DNA of 64,000 bases from Mucilaginibacter sp. KACC 22063 (GCF_028736115.1 NZ_CP117877.1:4216001-4280000), one strand, 5' to 3'; positions 8,317 to 18,289 are shown, numbered from the stretch's first letter. The notes: a model not told the origin generated them from the letters alone. Numbers and translations: made by a program.

Positions 8317-9861
8317 TTAATATCCAGGATTTTGTTTCAAACGGCCTCCGCTCAAATCAATTTGTTGCTGAGGTATCGGGAATAATGCCCTTGTCGAGCT
8401 CCATGTTTTGCCATCTGCAGCAAACGCAGCAGCAGCAGTACCTGGCTGTACCGCATCCTGACGAACAAGGTCAAAGAAACGGTCATGCTCTTCTGCCATT
8501 TCTATACGGTGCTCATGCCAGATCGTATTCAAAGTAATACCACCAGAAGGCGTTGGGGACAAGCCTGCACGTGTACGCAATGCGGCAATATCGCTGGCAG
8601 CCTCACCAGATTTACCTAACTGGAACGCAGCTTCGGCATGGATCAGCAACACTTCGCCATAACGGATAATGCGTAGCTGTTTTGGCAGGTGGTCTGTATT
8701 ACCACCGCAATTTCGTTCCTGCGTACGGCTATGATATGCCTTATAGCTATAGGTAGAGTTTTGAACAGAATCTTGTCCAGGTATGCGGAAACCGTCGAAT
8801 AAAACAGTACCTGTAGGTTGGATGAAGATGATGGTACCTGCTTTACGGGTATCATTAGCTTCATAAGCATTAACTAAACTTTGTGATGGATTATTGAAAC
8901 CAAAACCCAAATCAGACCAGCCGAATTTACCACCGGCACGCGGGCCCTGTGATACTACATAAAGGTTGGGACCAGCGCTGCAATCCTGGTTTACGCCAGC
9001 CTGGATTTCAAAAATTGATTCTGAGTTATTGATACCGCCATCGCCGTTAACCGCATTCTCACGCCAGATAAGGGCATAGTTTTTAACCAACGAATATTTA
9101 CCGCCTGATATCACAGCCTGTGAAAGATCGTAAGCTTTTTGATAGTCTTTGCGGTACAGGTAAACTTTAGCCTCTAATGCCTGTGCTGCACTTTTAGTTG
9201 CACGGCCTACATCTGTTTGGCCTTTATCCGGCAGATTGGCAACTGCAAAATCAAGGTCGCTGATGACTTGGGCATATATAGCATCGGCAGTAGCGCGGGT
9301 TTGGAACTCATCGTTATTTGCTTCGCTTGCTGCCGGTACACGGTTAAGCAACGGAACACCTCCGAATAAACGCACGAGGTTAAAATAGAATAACCCTCTT
9401 AAAAAACGAGCTTCGCCTATCAGCTTGTTTTTTGTGGCAACATCAAACTGGGCATTTTGCAAAACCCCGATTGCCTGGTTTGCCCGGCCTACGCCTTGAT
9501 AGTAGCCACTCCACAGGTTATTTGCTACTCCGTTTGTTGATGTAGCTTGCAGTTTATCAATCTGGTCTGCGTCACCAAAATCTGAGGGTGTACTTCCTTT
9601 ATCTGCATCATCAGAGGCAATGTCTGTTGCTACTACAAACTGGAAACTGTCGATATCCGGATCAAAACCACCTATATAAAATACATTGTAAATACCGGTA
9701 ACCAGGTTTGCTGCCTGTGTTGGGTCGGTAATAATCTGGCCTTGGGTAACCTGCCCTTGCGGCGGTACATCAAGGTAATTTTTGCAGGCGGTAAAAGTCA
9801 TTGAAACCAATGCAACAGCTACGCCCGCAGCTGCAATTTTTATGTTAAATTTCTTTTTCAT
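8317..9861 (-). CDS. susD: SusD/RagB-family outer-membrane glycan-binding lipoprotein
   Basis: 514 residues from the chosen ATG at 9861. An in-frame upstream ATG at 9888 overlaps susC and would put nine charged residues before the signal, so 9861 is preferred. The lipoprotein signal ends in FTAC-KNYLDVPPQG, typical of SusD proteins. The family pattern continues with RFLRGLFYFNLVRLFGGVPL (TPR-like ligand-binding core), AKVYLYRKDYQKAYD, and the C-terminal RYGEVLLIHAEAA and WHEHRIEMAEEHDRFFDLVR. It forms the lid of the SusC transporter and binds glycan at the cell surface. The start lies 13 bases after the susC stop, so the two are cotranscribed. Confidence 0.95.
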   Translation of the reverse strand: MKKKFNIKIAAAGVAVALVSMTFTACKNYLDVPPQGQVTQGQIITDPTQAANLVTGIYNVFYIGGFDPDIDSFQFVVATDIASDDADKGSTPSDFGDADQIDKLQATSTNGVANNLWSGYYQGVGRANQAIGVLQNAQFDVATKNKLIGEARFLRGLFYFNLVRLFGGVPLLNRVPAASEANNDEFQTRATADAIYAQVISDLDFAVANLPDKGQTDVGRATKSAAQALEAKVYLYRKDYQKAYDLSQAVISGGKYSLVKNYALIWRENAVNGDGGINNSESIFEIQAGVNQDCSAGPNLYVVSQGPRAGGKFGWSDLGFGFNNPSQSLVNAYEANDTRKAGTIIFIQPTGTVLFDGFRIPGQDSVQNSTYSYKAYHSRTQERNCGGNTDHLPKQLRIIRYGEVLLIHAEAAFQLGKSGEAASDIAALRTRAGLSPTPSGGITLNTIWHEHRIEMAEEHDRFFDLVRQDAVQPGTAAAAFAADGKTWSSTRALFPIPQQQIDLSGGRLKQNPGY

Positions 9862-9874
9862 GATCTCAAGCTTT

Positions 9875-12800
9875 TTAGAATTGAACATTTACACCGAACG
9901 AAAAGGTGCGGGCTACCGGATAAACTGATTGATCTACCCCCTGGGCCAATATACCAGATGATGAAACCACGTTAACCAAGCCATTAGCAGTGTTATTGGT
10001 GGCTGGTATCAACTCTGGTGATATGCCTTTGTACTTGGTAATGGTAAACAGGTTTTGTGCAGTTGCAAAAATGCGCAGCCTTGAAATATATAATCTTTTT
10101 AAAGCATTTGCGGGAATAGTGTAACCTAAAGTAAGATTGTTCATTCTTACAAATGAGCCCGATTGAATAAAGTAAGTTGACGGTGGCGTGTTTGATGTAA
10201 TTACATTAGGATCTGTGGTTGATGGCCTTGCTGTAGTAAAGCGGCTATCGGCATAATCTGATGTTATATTGTCGCGCAGGTCAGATCGTGCGTTGCTGTT
10301 ACCGTTGTAAATCTTGTTACCAAAATTGTAATACAAATCGGCGCTCAGGTCAAAGCTGGTATAGGTAAAACCAAGGTTAAAACCACCATAATATTTAGGC
10401 TGGTATGAGCCTGCATAAATACGGTCATTGGCATCAATTTTACCATCGCCATTAACATCAGCATAGCGTAAGCCACCTACGTGGTTTGCCTCACCAAAGG
10501 TATTAGGTGGTGCAGCATTAACCTCTGCCTGGTTTTGGAAAACCCCTACAGCCTTTAATACATAATAGCTTGCTATTGGCTGGCCATTATCGGTACGGGT
10601 TACAAACTGGCCGTTAACACTACCATCCTGCAAATACTGACCGCCATTAAGCCCAATAACTTTATTAGTGTTGAAACTGAAGTTACCACCTGCATAGTAA
10701 GAAAACTTATCGTTGATTTTGTCACTCCATTTCAACCCAAACTCAAAACCTGTATTTTGAAATGAGGCCGCATTGGTTGTATAAGTATCCTCATTTGACC
10801 CTAATATAGCTGGGATAGTTACCTGGGTAAGTGCATCTTTTACCTTTTTGCGATAGTAATCAAACTCACCGGTTAAGCGGTTATTTAAAAAAGCATACTC
10901 GAAACCTAAATCTAACTGATCGGTAAGTTCCCATTTTAAGTTAGGATCTTTGATTTGCTGTATTGCTGTGCCATTTGTAAGCTGTCCATTGTAATAATAA
11001 GGCAGGTTTGAAGTAGCAGTTACAATATAAAGGCTCGACGGAATATTATCATTACCTAGCTGACCGTAGCTGGCACGTAGTTTTAAATAATTAATAACCT
11101 TTTGATCTTTCATAAAGTCCTCTTCGGTTACAACCCAGCCACCGCCTACGGTATAAAAGTTACCCCATTTTTGAGCAAACTTAGAGCTGCCGTCGCGACG
11201 GAACGATCCTGTTAACAGATACTTGCCGGCATAATCATAGTTCGCACGTGCAATTAACGACTGGCGGGTGTATTTATCACCATTGTTATCTAATGATGTT
11301 TGCAAGCTTGGATCGCCTAATGCCAGATACCACTGATCTGATATTGGAGGAACGTTCAGGCGTGTACCATTCAGATAGCTGTAGCGGAATTTCTCGCTGG
11401 TGTAACCACCCAATACTGTAACGTGATGTTTATCGAAACGGTGATCGTATGTTAAGGTGTTATCCCAGTTGAAGTTATACGCATTATCCTGCTGGATGAA
11501 AAGCGAGCTATTGTCCTGGCGCTGGTTACCGCCGCCTGTTGTAAAGGTTGAGGAATTTGCACCAAACTGGTACAGGTAGTTGCGCTGGTTATCCCAAACA
11601 CCGTCAACATTAAATGCGGTGTGGAACTTAAGCGACTTTACAATGTCGTAATCTAAAGCAACGTTGCCTTGTACGCGGTTAGCACCTGTAAAGTTGTTTG
11701 CCTTGTCTAATTGTAACAGCGGGTTACCAACGTTACCCCAAGCCGATGTATTACCGTAACGGCCGTCATCTGCCTGGCCAATTACAATTGGCGCAGCCCT
11801 GTAAACGTTACCGAAGATGCTGGATGCCGTAATCGGGTTTTCTATTGAGCGGGTTAATGATAACTGTTCGCTGAATTTTAATTTCTTAGTGATGTTTACG
11901 TCATTGTTTGCACGTAACGTAAAACGTGAGAAATCATTGGTTTTAGCAATACCCTGATCATCCAGGTAACTGGCGCTTACAAAATAGGTATTGTTGTCGC
12001 CGCCTCCAGATAATGAAACGTTGTGATTCATGGTGAAACCCTTGCGTAAAACAACATCCCACCAGTTGGTGGTGCCGCCATAAGTTAACGGCGCACTATT
12101 TGCCGCAAGCGCACTTGGGTTTACATCAGTTTCATAAGAAAGATACTGATCGCGGTTGGCCATTTTAATGGTATTAGCTGCTTCGCGGAAACCAAAGTTG
12201 GCATCGTAGCTAACAGAAGGCGGCCCCTTTTTACCCTTTTTGGTAGTGATGATCACCACACCGTTTGCACCACGCACACCATAAATAGCGGCAGATGCAT
12301 CTTTTAATACATCGACGCTTAATATGTCGGCGTTGTTAATGTTACGGATATCATTGGTTAAAACCCCGTCAACTACATAAAGAGGGTTTGCACCGCCAAG
12401 TATAGAGCCTGTACCACGGATACGTAATTGTGGAGCCGAGTTTGGCTGCCCCGAAGAAAGTACCTGCACACCTGATACCCTGCCCTGTAATGCCTGGGTA
12501 GGCGTTTGTACCGGCTGCTTGGCTAATTGTTCGCCGCTTACGTTACCGATAGATCCAGTAACATCGCGTTTACGCTGCACGCCGTAACCCACCACAACTA
12601 CCTGCTGTAATTCTTTGGCCTGCGGTGCAAGTTTTACGTTTATTGCTGTTTGTCCGTTAAGCGGAACCTCTTGAGACGCATATCCAACATAGGTAAAAAC
12701 CAATGTTGCCGTGCCCGGTGCACTTAGTGTAAACGCGCCGTTTACATCTGTTTGAGTGCCTGCGGTAGTACCTTTAATAGTTACAGTAACGCCGATGAGG

Positions 12801-12919
12801 GTTTCGCCACTGGTGGCATCTGTAACATTACCTTTAACAGTAACATTTTGTGCAAATGCTGCTGAAGTAAAAAAAAGAAACAAAAGTACATACCCTGTGA
12901 AAGTAAGGATTCTATTCAT
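9875..12919 (-). CDS. susC: SusC/RagA-family TonB-linked outer-membrane transporter
   Basis: 1014 residues from the ATG at 12919, which opens a clean signal peptide (MNRILTFTGYVLLFLFF through AAFAQ); the frame extends 13 codons further to a TTG but that would add a non-signal leader. Domains: CarboxypepD-regulatory-like domain (about 25-110, GNVTDATSGETLIGVTV), plug with the SusC signature QQVVVVGYGVQRKRDVTGS and RGTGSILGGANPLYVVDGVL, then a 22-strand barrel ending in ARTFSFGVNVQF. It imports oligosaccharides into the periplasm using TonB energy. First gene of the locus. No adjacent hybrid two-component, anti-sigma or AraC regulator was found, so its inducer-sensing partner lies elsewhere or it is regulated globally. 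Confidence 0.95.
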   Translation of the reverse strand: MNRILTFTGYVLLFLFFTSAAFAQNVTVKGNVTDATSGETLIGVTVTIKGTTAGTQTDVNGAFTLSAPGTATLVFTYVGYASQEVPLNGQTAINVKLAPQAKELQQVVVVGYGVQRKRDVTGSIGNVSGEQLAKQPVQTPTQALQGRVSGVQVLSSGQPNSAPQLRIRGTGSILGGANPLYVVDGVLTNDIRNINNADILSVDVLKDASAAIYGVRGANGVVIITTKKGKKGPPSVSYDANFGFREAANTIKMANRDQYLSYETDVNPSALAANSAPLTYGGTTNWWDVVLRKGFTMNHNVSLSGGGDNNTYFVSASYLDDQGIAKTNDFSRFTLRANNDVNITKKLKFSEQLSLTRSIENPITASSIFGNVYRAAPIVIGQADDGRYGNTSAWGNVGNPLLQLDKANNFTGANRVQGNVALDYDIVKSLKFHTAFNVDGVWDNQRNYLYQFGANSSTFTTGGGNQRQDNSSLFIQQDNAYNFNWDNTLTYDHRFDKHHVTVLGGYTSEKFRYSYLNGTRLNVPPISDQWYLALGDPSLQTSLDNNGDKYTRQSLIARANYDYAGKYLLTGSFRRDGSSKFAQKWGNFYTVGGGWVVTEEDFMKDQKVINYLKLRASYGQLGNDNIPSSLYIVTATSNLPYYYNGQLTNGTAIQQIKDPNLKWELTDQLDLGFEYAFLNNRLTGEFDYYRKKVKDALTQVTIPAILGSNEDTYTTNAASFQNTGFEFGLKWSDKINDKFSYYAGGNFSFNTNKVIGLNGGQYLQDGSVNGQFVTRTDNGQPIASYYVLKAVGVFQNQAEVNAAPPNTFGEANHVGGLRYADVNGDGKIDANDRIYAGSYQPKYYGGFNLGFTYTSFDLSADLYYNFGNKIYNGNSNARSDLRDNITSDYADSRFTTARPSTTDPNVITSNTPPSTYFIQSGSFVRMNNLTLGYTIPANALKRLYISRLRIFATAQNLFTITKYKGISPELIPATNNTANGLVNVVSSSGILAQGVDQSVYPVARTFSFGVNVQF

Positions 12920-12959
12920 AAATGAAATGTTAGGGTGTATGGATGGAATGAGCAACAAC

Positions 12960-13423
12960 CTTTAGGTGTGGTTGTTTGCTTAGGTTTTGTTAAAATTTAC
13001 GGATTTTACCTTAAACAAGTACTATATGTATGATATACTGCGATTTATACTGATTTGTTTTAAGCATAATTTTTTAGATAAAAGCATTTACCTATGGGTT
13101 AAAAAAATCAGGCATACTAAGACTTAAAAGAAAATAATCGCTTGCAGAGACTATACATACCTTAAAATGTCGCCTCAGCGCAGGCGATAATTGCAGGCTA
13201 CACGAGGAAACATAAAAATGCTGTCCATAAACAACATTATGCCTGTAGTGCATTAATATAAGCTATTTTTAAATGTGACATCGGGCTTGTTGTGGCAGGC
13301 ACAGGTAGTGCTAAATTATGAACGGCGGTACTTTCTTTTTGGAGAAAAAAAGAAAGTACATGACTTATATTAATTTCATCGAGATATGAGATGCTGAAAC
13401 GAGTTCAGCATGACAATAACAAA
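12960..13423. other. 464-base non-coding region upstream of the glucan locus, with hairpins
   Basis: No convincing gene is present. It should hold the susC promoter, but no clean TAnnTTTG box with a -33 partner was found on the minus strand. It contains three inverted repeats: TCGCCT/AGGCGA at 13170-13187, a perfect 12-base-arm hairpin TACTTTCTTTTT/AAAAAGAAAGTA at 13329-13358, and a half-unit of the dispersed TGCTGAA/TTCAGCATGACAA palindromic repeat at 13388-13416. Confidence 0.7.
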
Positions 13424-13449
13424 CAAAAAAAGCCCTTTTTGAAGGGCTT
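13424..13449 (-). terminator. Intrinsic terminator of trhO
   Basis: AAGCCCTT / AAGGGCTT stem with a 4-base loop, followed on the minus strand by a run of seven T residues. It lies 5 bases beyond the trhO stop codon. Confidence 0.8.
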
Positions 13450-13453
13450 CATA

Positions 13454-14410
13454 TTATTCTGCTAATTGAACTTTCGCTTTTTTAGGTGCAACTGGCTGCG
13501 GCACTTTTACATAGTAGCCAGTTCCATCATATACCCTTTTGCGCGGATGTTCTTTGCAGGCATCGCTGCAACAACCTTCCATTTGCCAGCCGCATTCGTC
13601 ACACTGAGTGAAATGCTCGTTACACTCGGGATTAGCACAATTGATCATTTTCTCGGTTTTTTTGCCACAGTTAAAACAAGTGGAAACAGTAACCGGATTC
13701 ACACTGTTAACATCTACCGCCAAACGGTTATCAAACACATAGCACTTGCCTTCAAAATCTTCTCCTCCTGCTTCCTTGCCGTATTTAATGATGCCACCAT
13801 GCAATTGGTAAACGTTTTCAAAACCTTCGTGCAATAGCAAAGCCGAAGCCTTTTCGCATTTGATACCGCCTGTACAGTACGTCAGGATTTTTTTATCCTT
13901 ATACTTAGCCAACTCATTAATCTTTGAAGGGAAATCGCGGAAGTTTTCTATATCAAGGGTTACGGCATTTTTAAATCGGCCTAAAGAATGCTCGTAGTTA
14001 GAACGCACATCAAGTATCACCACATCCTCATCATCTTTCATGGCCAGAAACTCCTGTGGTTCCAGGTGCTTGCCGGTTTTAACCTGCGGGTTAATCATCT
14101 GAGGGTCGCGTAAGCCCGAATGCACAATTTCGCTTTTGTAACGCACATGCATTTTTACAAACGAAGGCTCGTCTACATTATCGATCTTGAACTCCGTTTT
14201 GGCAAAGCGCTCATCGGCATGTACGGCATCCATATAGGCTTTACATGCCTCAGGCGTGCCAGATACAGTTCCGTTAAGGCCTTCATCGGCAACAATGATT
14301 CGACCGGTTAAGCCAAGGCTTTTACAAAATTTAAGATGGTCTGCGGCAAATTGCTCCGCATCTGCTATTGTTGAATAACAATAGTACAAAAGGGTTTGGT
14401 ACTTCTTCAT
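13454..14410 (-). CDS. trhO: tRNA uridine(34) hydroxylase, rhodanese family
   Basis: 318 residues from the ATG at 14410. The frame extends 17 codons upstream, but the family begins at MKKYQTLLYYCYS, so the shorter start is used. TrhO (YceA) makes 5-hydroxyuridine at the wobble position of some tRNAs, using prephenate-independent oxygen chemistry. Domains: N-terminal acylphosphatase-like UPF0176 domain (GLTGRIIVADEGLNGTVSG), a rhodanese domain with the catalytic Cys in ILTYCTGGIKCEKAS (about residue 178), and a C-terminal cysteine-rich zinc-binding tail (CFNCGKK, CANPECNEHF, CDECGW, CCSDACKEHP). A TATCTTTG -7 box lies about 40 bases upstream. Free-standing gene with its own terminator. Confidence 0.92.
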   Translation of the reverse strand: MKKYQTLLYYCYSTIADAEQFAADHLKFCKSLGLTGRIIVADEGLNGTVSGTPEACKAYMDAVHADERFAKTEFKIDNVDEPSFVKMHVRYKSEIVHSGLRDPQMINPQVKTGKHLEPQEFLAMKDDEDVVILDVRSNYEHSLGRFKNAVTLDIENFRDFPSKINELAKYKDKKILTYCTGGIKCEKASALLLHEGFENVYQLHGGIIKYGKEAGGEDFEGKCYVFDNRLAVDVNSVNPVTVSTCFNCGKKTEKMINCANPECNEHFTQCDECGWQMEGCCSDACKEHPRKRVYDGTGYYVKVPQPVAPKKAKVQLAE

Positions 14411-14450
14411 AAAATCATCGATGCTGCTGCAAACAGCGTTAAATGAGCTA

Positions 14451-14458
14451 CAAAGATA
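14451..14458 (-). promoter_or_regulatory. -7 box (TATCTTTG) of trhO
   Basis: Minus-strand TAnnTTTG match ending 40 bases before the trhO ATG at 14410, a normal leader distance. This supports the shorter start codon, because the longer frame would begin at 14461, upstream of the box. No -33 TTG is evident. Confidence 0.5.
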
Positions 14459-14503
14459 CAAAATTTCCCTTTTAGTAAAATAACTGTTAAGCTATGTAAG
14501 GCA

Positions 14504-16969
14504 CTATTTTATACCATAAAATATCCTGAAGGCATTGATCAGCTTATGTGAATCATTAAAGGCAAAGCCATAATCAACACGGAAGAAGAAACGCTTTACG
14601 CCTACATAAAACTCCGAATAATTACGATGATATTGCTGCTCGGTCAAATAATTACCGCCGATAATTTCTTCAAGTTTAAGCTTTCTCAACAGCGGAATGT
14701 TGCCAAATAATGAGCCGGTGAAATTATGCTCATAGTGTGCTTCTAAAAATGCCTTGCTGGTGCTGTAATCATAAAAAGGCAGGAAGTGGAAGCTGCCTAT
14801 GGTTGGATCAAACACAGTACCCTGGTTGCCCTGGAAATGGTTGTAATCCATAAAGTACAGTGATTTCCTGTTGAAGAATGCACCACCTGTTACTTTAAAC
14901 GCCGAATAGCCCATGGTACCCAATGATACGTGGTCATCAAAAATATCTACCGAACCAAAATCATAATTTACATCAGAACCAAAGGCATTGATCCCTTTAC
15001 GGTAATTTACACGGATTTTAGGATACTTCGATGGTTCGAGATACCTGCCATCCGGACGTGTGGTGTACCGCTGGTCAAATGTAAACGTCAGTGATGTACG
15101 TAAACTCAACGCCTGGTTTTGCGGAAATAATGAATTTGGTGTTTCGGGCGCATCAGGCGTTAAAGGATTATTTGATGTATAATGCTTGTTTTTATCGTCA
15201 AATATGTGATTGAACGAAGTATTGTAAAGCTGCTCACGGTCTGCGTATGACAACTGTGCATAAAGCAAGATGCCGTTGGCCAGTTCGCGCTGATAACCTA
15301 CCAGACCAAATTTAGAGCGGTAATATTTTACGAAGTTGTTTTCGCTAAGCAAACTGCTTAAGGTGTTAAAGAAAAGCGAACGCGTACCGACGTTGCTTAA
15401 ATCAAGCACATCAGTACCAAAGGTTCCATACCAATAGCCTTGTTTAAGCGGGTTGTAGCTGTAAGTAATATGCACATTGGCATTAAACATTTTATTACCG
15501 AAGCCATAGCGCACCGCCGGTGTAACCGTAAGCGATTGATTATTGGCATAAAAATGAGTAAATGCAGTTTTTAAGTTTAAACCCCAACCTTCAACCGTAT
15601 TGTAAAACAGGGTTTGATTGAATGGATATACATAATAGCTCCTTGCGTTATGCCTGTCGGTATGGCCATAGCCAAAAACAAGATAAGGCAACGGCAAAAA
15701 TTTATTCTTAGCATTTTCTAACGAATCCTGATATTCAACCGATTGCCTAATGACGTTTATACTATCTTTACGATGATAATCCCTTGCTTCCTGTGCTGTA
15801 AGTGGCACAGGCCGCGTAACGTCCCAATAGCTGTTATCTTTTTTATTGGCAGCAGTATCTATCCGCATTACCTCACCGGTAAAGAAGTGCTCAGGAAATT
15901 GCGGGTTGATCTTGTAGTTATTATAAATAGCCGCGTAATAACCATCAAATTTAAAGCCCAGTACATTGCCGTTAAAGGTATATTGTACTGATACCGGCAG
16001 CCATTTATTATCTTCAATAGGAATATACTGCTGGCTGATGCTCAGTGTATCAACCAGGTTAAGGTTGTCCTGTTTGGTAAGTTTCAGGTCAACGCTGTAT
16101 AAACGCCATTCGCCATCAATAATATAAATGTATCCCCTGTAAACCGGGTCATGTTCACGGCGCGGAATCACTTCGATTTTGTCAATAGTACGTCCATTTT
16201 CAACCGATACACCCGCCAGTTTATAATGGTAATAGCGCATGGCATTATCAGCTATAGGCGAAATAAACTCACGCGCACTTAAACCCTCTATCTCAAATAA
16301 GTTGTTGTAAAAATTAACCTGCAGGTCTGATGCCTTGTTGTAGCTGAATGCCGTATTTTGACCTGCAATGCGCGAGGCAATCATTACCTCTTTTACTTTA
16401 TCGGGCCTTTGAAAATTAAATTCAGACAGAGATTCTGACTGGTATAATATGCCTTTTCTGCTGGTATCCAATTCCAATGCACGGGCTACATCGCGCCCCA
16501 TTAGCTTTTTAGGCGCACTTATTAGTTTTTGTACACCCTTTACGTATACCGCACAGGAATAACCTTTTACCTCTTCCAGGTAAAATTTGCGTTTGGCAAT
16601 TACCTGCTTCATGATCGTATCGGCAGGTCCGCGCTTACGGGATACCACATTTACCTGTTTCGGCTTAAACACCTCGGGTTCAAGCTGTACGTTTACCTCA
16701 GTGTTTTGGCTTTTAATGGTTACCTTCTCTATGTGTTCTACATAGCCAACAAAGCGGTAAATAACATCATAAGTACCCGGTGAAAGTTTAAACTGATAAA
16801 AACCCTCTTCATTGGCTGTACTGCCGTAAGTAGAGTTACGGATATAAACAGATGTAAAGCCAATAGGATTACCTTGCTTATCGGTGGTTTTTCCAGACAG
16901 CGTATAGGTTTGGGCATATCCCCATACCGATATCAGCAACAATGTTAAAAAGAGTAATGATTTCTTCAT
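14504..16969 (-). CDS. DUF5686 / carboxypeptidase-regulatory-like outer-membrane protein
   Basis: 821 residues with a signal peptide (1-19, ending GYA). An N-terminal CarboxypepD-regulatory-like beta-sandwich (about 22-105, SGKTTDKQGNPIGFTSVYIR) is followed by the DUF5686 region (KQVIAKRKFYLEEVKGYSC and onward) and a C-terminal half rich in alternating aromatic strands (YGFGNKMFNANVHITYSYNP, VGVKRFFFRVDYGFAF), consistent with an outer-membrane barrel. It ends in FRIFYGIK. The family is common in Bacteroidota and of unknown function; a TonB-dependent-receptor-like or surface-assembly role is speculative. It is a single gene between trhO (93 bases downstream) and divergent kbl. Confidence 0.85.
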   Translation of the reverse strand: MKKSLLFLTLLLISVWGYAQTYTLSGKTTDKQGNPIGFTSVYIRNSTYGSTANEEGFYQFKLSPGTYDVIYRFVGYVEHIEKVTIKSQNTEVNVQLEPEVFKPKQVNVVSRKRGPADTIMKQVIAKRKFYLEEVKGYSCAVYVKGVQKLISAPKKLMGRDVARALELDTSRKGILYQSESLSEFNFQRPDKVKEVMIASRIAGQNTAFSYNKASDLQVNFYNNLFEIEGLSAREFISPIADNAMRYYHYKLAGVSVENGRTIDKIEVIPRREHDPVYRGYIYIIDGEWRLYSVDLKLTKQDNLNLVDTLSISQQYIPIEDNKWLPVSVQYTFNGNVLGFKFDGYYAAIYNNYKINPQFPEHFFTGEVMRIDTAANKKDNSYWDVTRPVPLTAQEARDYHRKDSINVIRQSVEYQDSLENAKNKFLPLPYLVFGYGHTDRHNARSYYVYPFNQTLFYNTVEGWGLNLKTAFTHFYANNQSLTVTPAVRYGFGNKMFNANVHITYSYNPLKQGYWYGTFGTDVLDLSNVGTRSLFFNTLSSLLSENNFVKYYRSKFGLVGYQRELANGILLYAQLSYADREQLYNTSFNHIFDDKNKHYTSNNPLTPDAPETPNSLFPQNQALSLRTSLTFTFDQRYTTRPDGRYLEPSKYPKIRVNYRKGINAFGSDVNYDFGSVDIFDDHVSLGTMGYSAFKVTGGAFFNRKSLYFMDYNHFQGNQGTVFDPTIGSFHFLPFYDYSTSKAFLEAHYEHNFTGSLFGNIPLLRKLKLEEIIGGNYLTEQQYHRNYSEFYVGVKRFFFRVDYGFAFNDSHKLINAFRIFYGIK

Positions 16970-17069
16970 GCAATACTGATAATAGGTTTAAAGCGTGAAA
17001 ATGTTTTAGTTAAGTGTCAAATATTTAATACAGCGGTACTTTATACTTTTTAAAGGGCTTGTAATTGCT

Positions 17070-17077
17070 TATTTTTG
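17070..17077 (+). promoter_or_regulatory. -7 box (TATTTTTG) of kbl
   Basis: TAnnTTTG match 21 bases before the kbl ATG at 17099. No convincing -33 TTG was found at 17-23 bases upstream. Confidence 0.4.
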
Positions 17078-17098
17078 ACATCTTACAATAATTAAGCG

Positions 17099-18289
17099 AT
17101 GTACGATACACTGAAACCTGTACTGCAGCAAGAACTTGCACAAATAGAAGAAGCCGGGCTTTACAAACGCGAACGGATCATCATTTCACCACAGGGAGCC
17201 GATATCGAGGTTCAGGGTGGCAAAGAAGTGATTAACTTTTGCGCCAATAACTACCTGGGCTTATCATCGAACCCCAAAGTGATTGAGGCTGCTAAGGAAG
17301 CCATTGACTCGCATGGGTACGGATTATCATCAGTGCGTTTTATTTGCGGCACGCAGGATATCCACAAAGAGCTGGAGAAAAAGCTGGCAGAGTTTCTGGG
17401 TACAGAAGATACCATTTTGTATGCAGCTGCTTTTGATGCTAACGGCGGTGTATTTGAACCATTGTTTAATGAGCAGGATGCTATTATCTCTGACGAGTTA
17501 AACCACGCTTCTATTATTGATGGTGTACGTTTATGCAAAGCACAACGCCATCGTTATAAACATGATGATATGGCTGACCTGGAAGAAAAGCTGAAAGCTA
17601 CACAGGATCTTCGTCACCGTATTATTGTAACCGACGGCGCATTCTCAATGGATGGTACCATTGCACAATTAGATAAAATTTGCGACTTAGCTGATAAATA
17701 CAAAGCATTGGTCATGATCGACGAAAGCCACTGCTCTGGCTTTATGGGCAAAACAGGCCGCGGTACACATGAGCACCACAACGTGATGGGCCGTATCGAT
17801 ATCATCACCGGTACTTTAGGTAAAGCATTAGGTGGTGCATCTGGTGGTTTTACATCGGGCCGTAAAGAAATTATTGATATGCTGCGCCAGCGTTCGCGCC
17901 CATATTTATTTTCAAACACTTTGGCACCTTCAATTGCAGGTGCCTCCATCAAAGTACTGGATATGCTGAGCGAAACTACCGACCTGCGCGATAAGCTGGA
18001 GCGTAATACGCAGTATTTCCGTGAGAAAATGACCGCAGCAGGTTTCGATATAAAACCGGGCGTGCACCCTATTGTGCCGGTTATGCTTTATGATGCTAAA
18101 CTTGCACAGCAGTTTGCCGCTAAAATGCTTGAAGAAGGGATTTATGTGATCGGTTTTTATTACCCGGTTGTTCCGCAAGGCAAAGCACGTATCCGCGTAC
18201 AGATCTCAGCAGCGCATGATACCGAACATTTAGACAAAGCAATTGCAGCCTTTACTAAAGTGGGCAAAGAGCTGGGCGTAATTAAATAA
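17099..18289 (+). CDS. kbl: Glycine C-acetyltransferase (2-amino-3-ketobutyrate CoA ligase)
   Basis: 396 residues, the normal length for Kbl. It is a PLP enzyme of the alpha-oxoamine synthase group that converts 2-amino-3-oxobutyrate plus CoA to glycine and acetyl-CoA, the second step of threonine breakdown. Visible features are ICGTQDIHKELEKKLA, the cofactor-ring motif DELNHASIIDG (132-142), DESHCSGFMG (208-216), and the Schiff-base lysine in TGTLGKALGG (Lys242). No threonine dehydrogenase gene lies in the window. Serine palmitoyltransferase is a related alternative, but the ICGTQDIHK and EEAGLYKRER segments favour Kbl. Confidence 0.92.
   Translation: MYDTLKPVLQQELAQIEEAGLYKRERIIISPQGADIEVQGGKEVINFCANNYLGLSSNPKVIEAAKEAIDSHGYGLSSVRFICGTQDIHKELEKKLAEFLGTEDTILYAAAFDANGGVFEPLFNEQDAIISDELNHASIIDGVRLCKAQRHRYKHDDMADLEEKLKATQDLRHRIIVTDGAFSMDGTIAQLDKICDLADKYKALVMIDESHCSGFMGKTGRGTHEHHNVMGRIDIITGTLGKALGGASGGFTSGRKEIIDMLRQRSRPYLFSNTLAPSIAGASIKVLDMLSETTDLRDKLERNTQYFREKMTAAGFDIKPGVHPIVPVMLYDAKLAQQFAAKMLEEGIYVIGFYYPVVPQGKARIRVQISAAHDTEHLDKAIAAFTKVGKELGVIK

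Noticed and set aside
9862..9888. Longer susD start (ATG at 9888)
   Set aside because: It overlaps the susC coding end and adds charged residues before the lipoprotein signal; the ATG at 9861 gives the standard start.
12920..12958. Longer susC start (TTG, 13 extra codons)
   Set aside because: The ATG at 12919 begins a proper signal peptide; the upstream extension is not signal-like and uses a rare start.
13329..13358. Terminator of an unseen gene
   Set aside because: The hairpin is nearly A/T only with no adjacent gene end on either strand; more likely a dispersed palindrome or operator-like structure.
14411..14461. Longer trhO start
   Set aside because: The -7 box at 14451-14458 lies within this stretch and the family starts at MKKYQTLLYYCYS.
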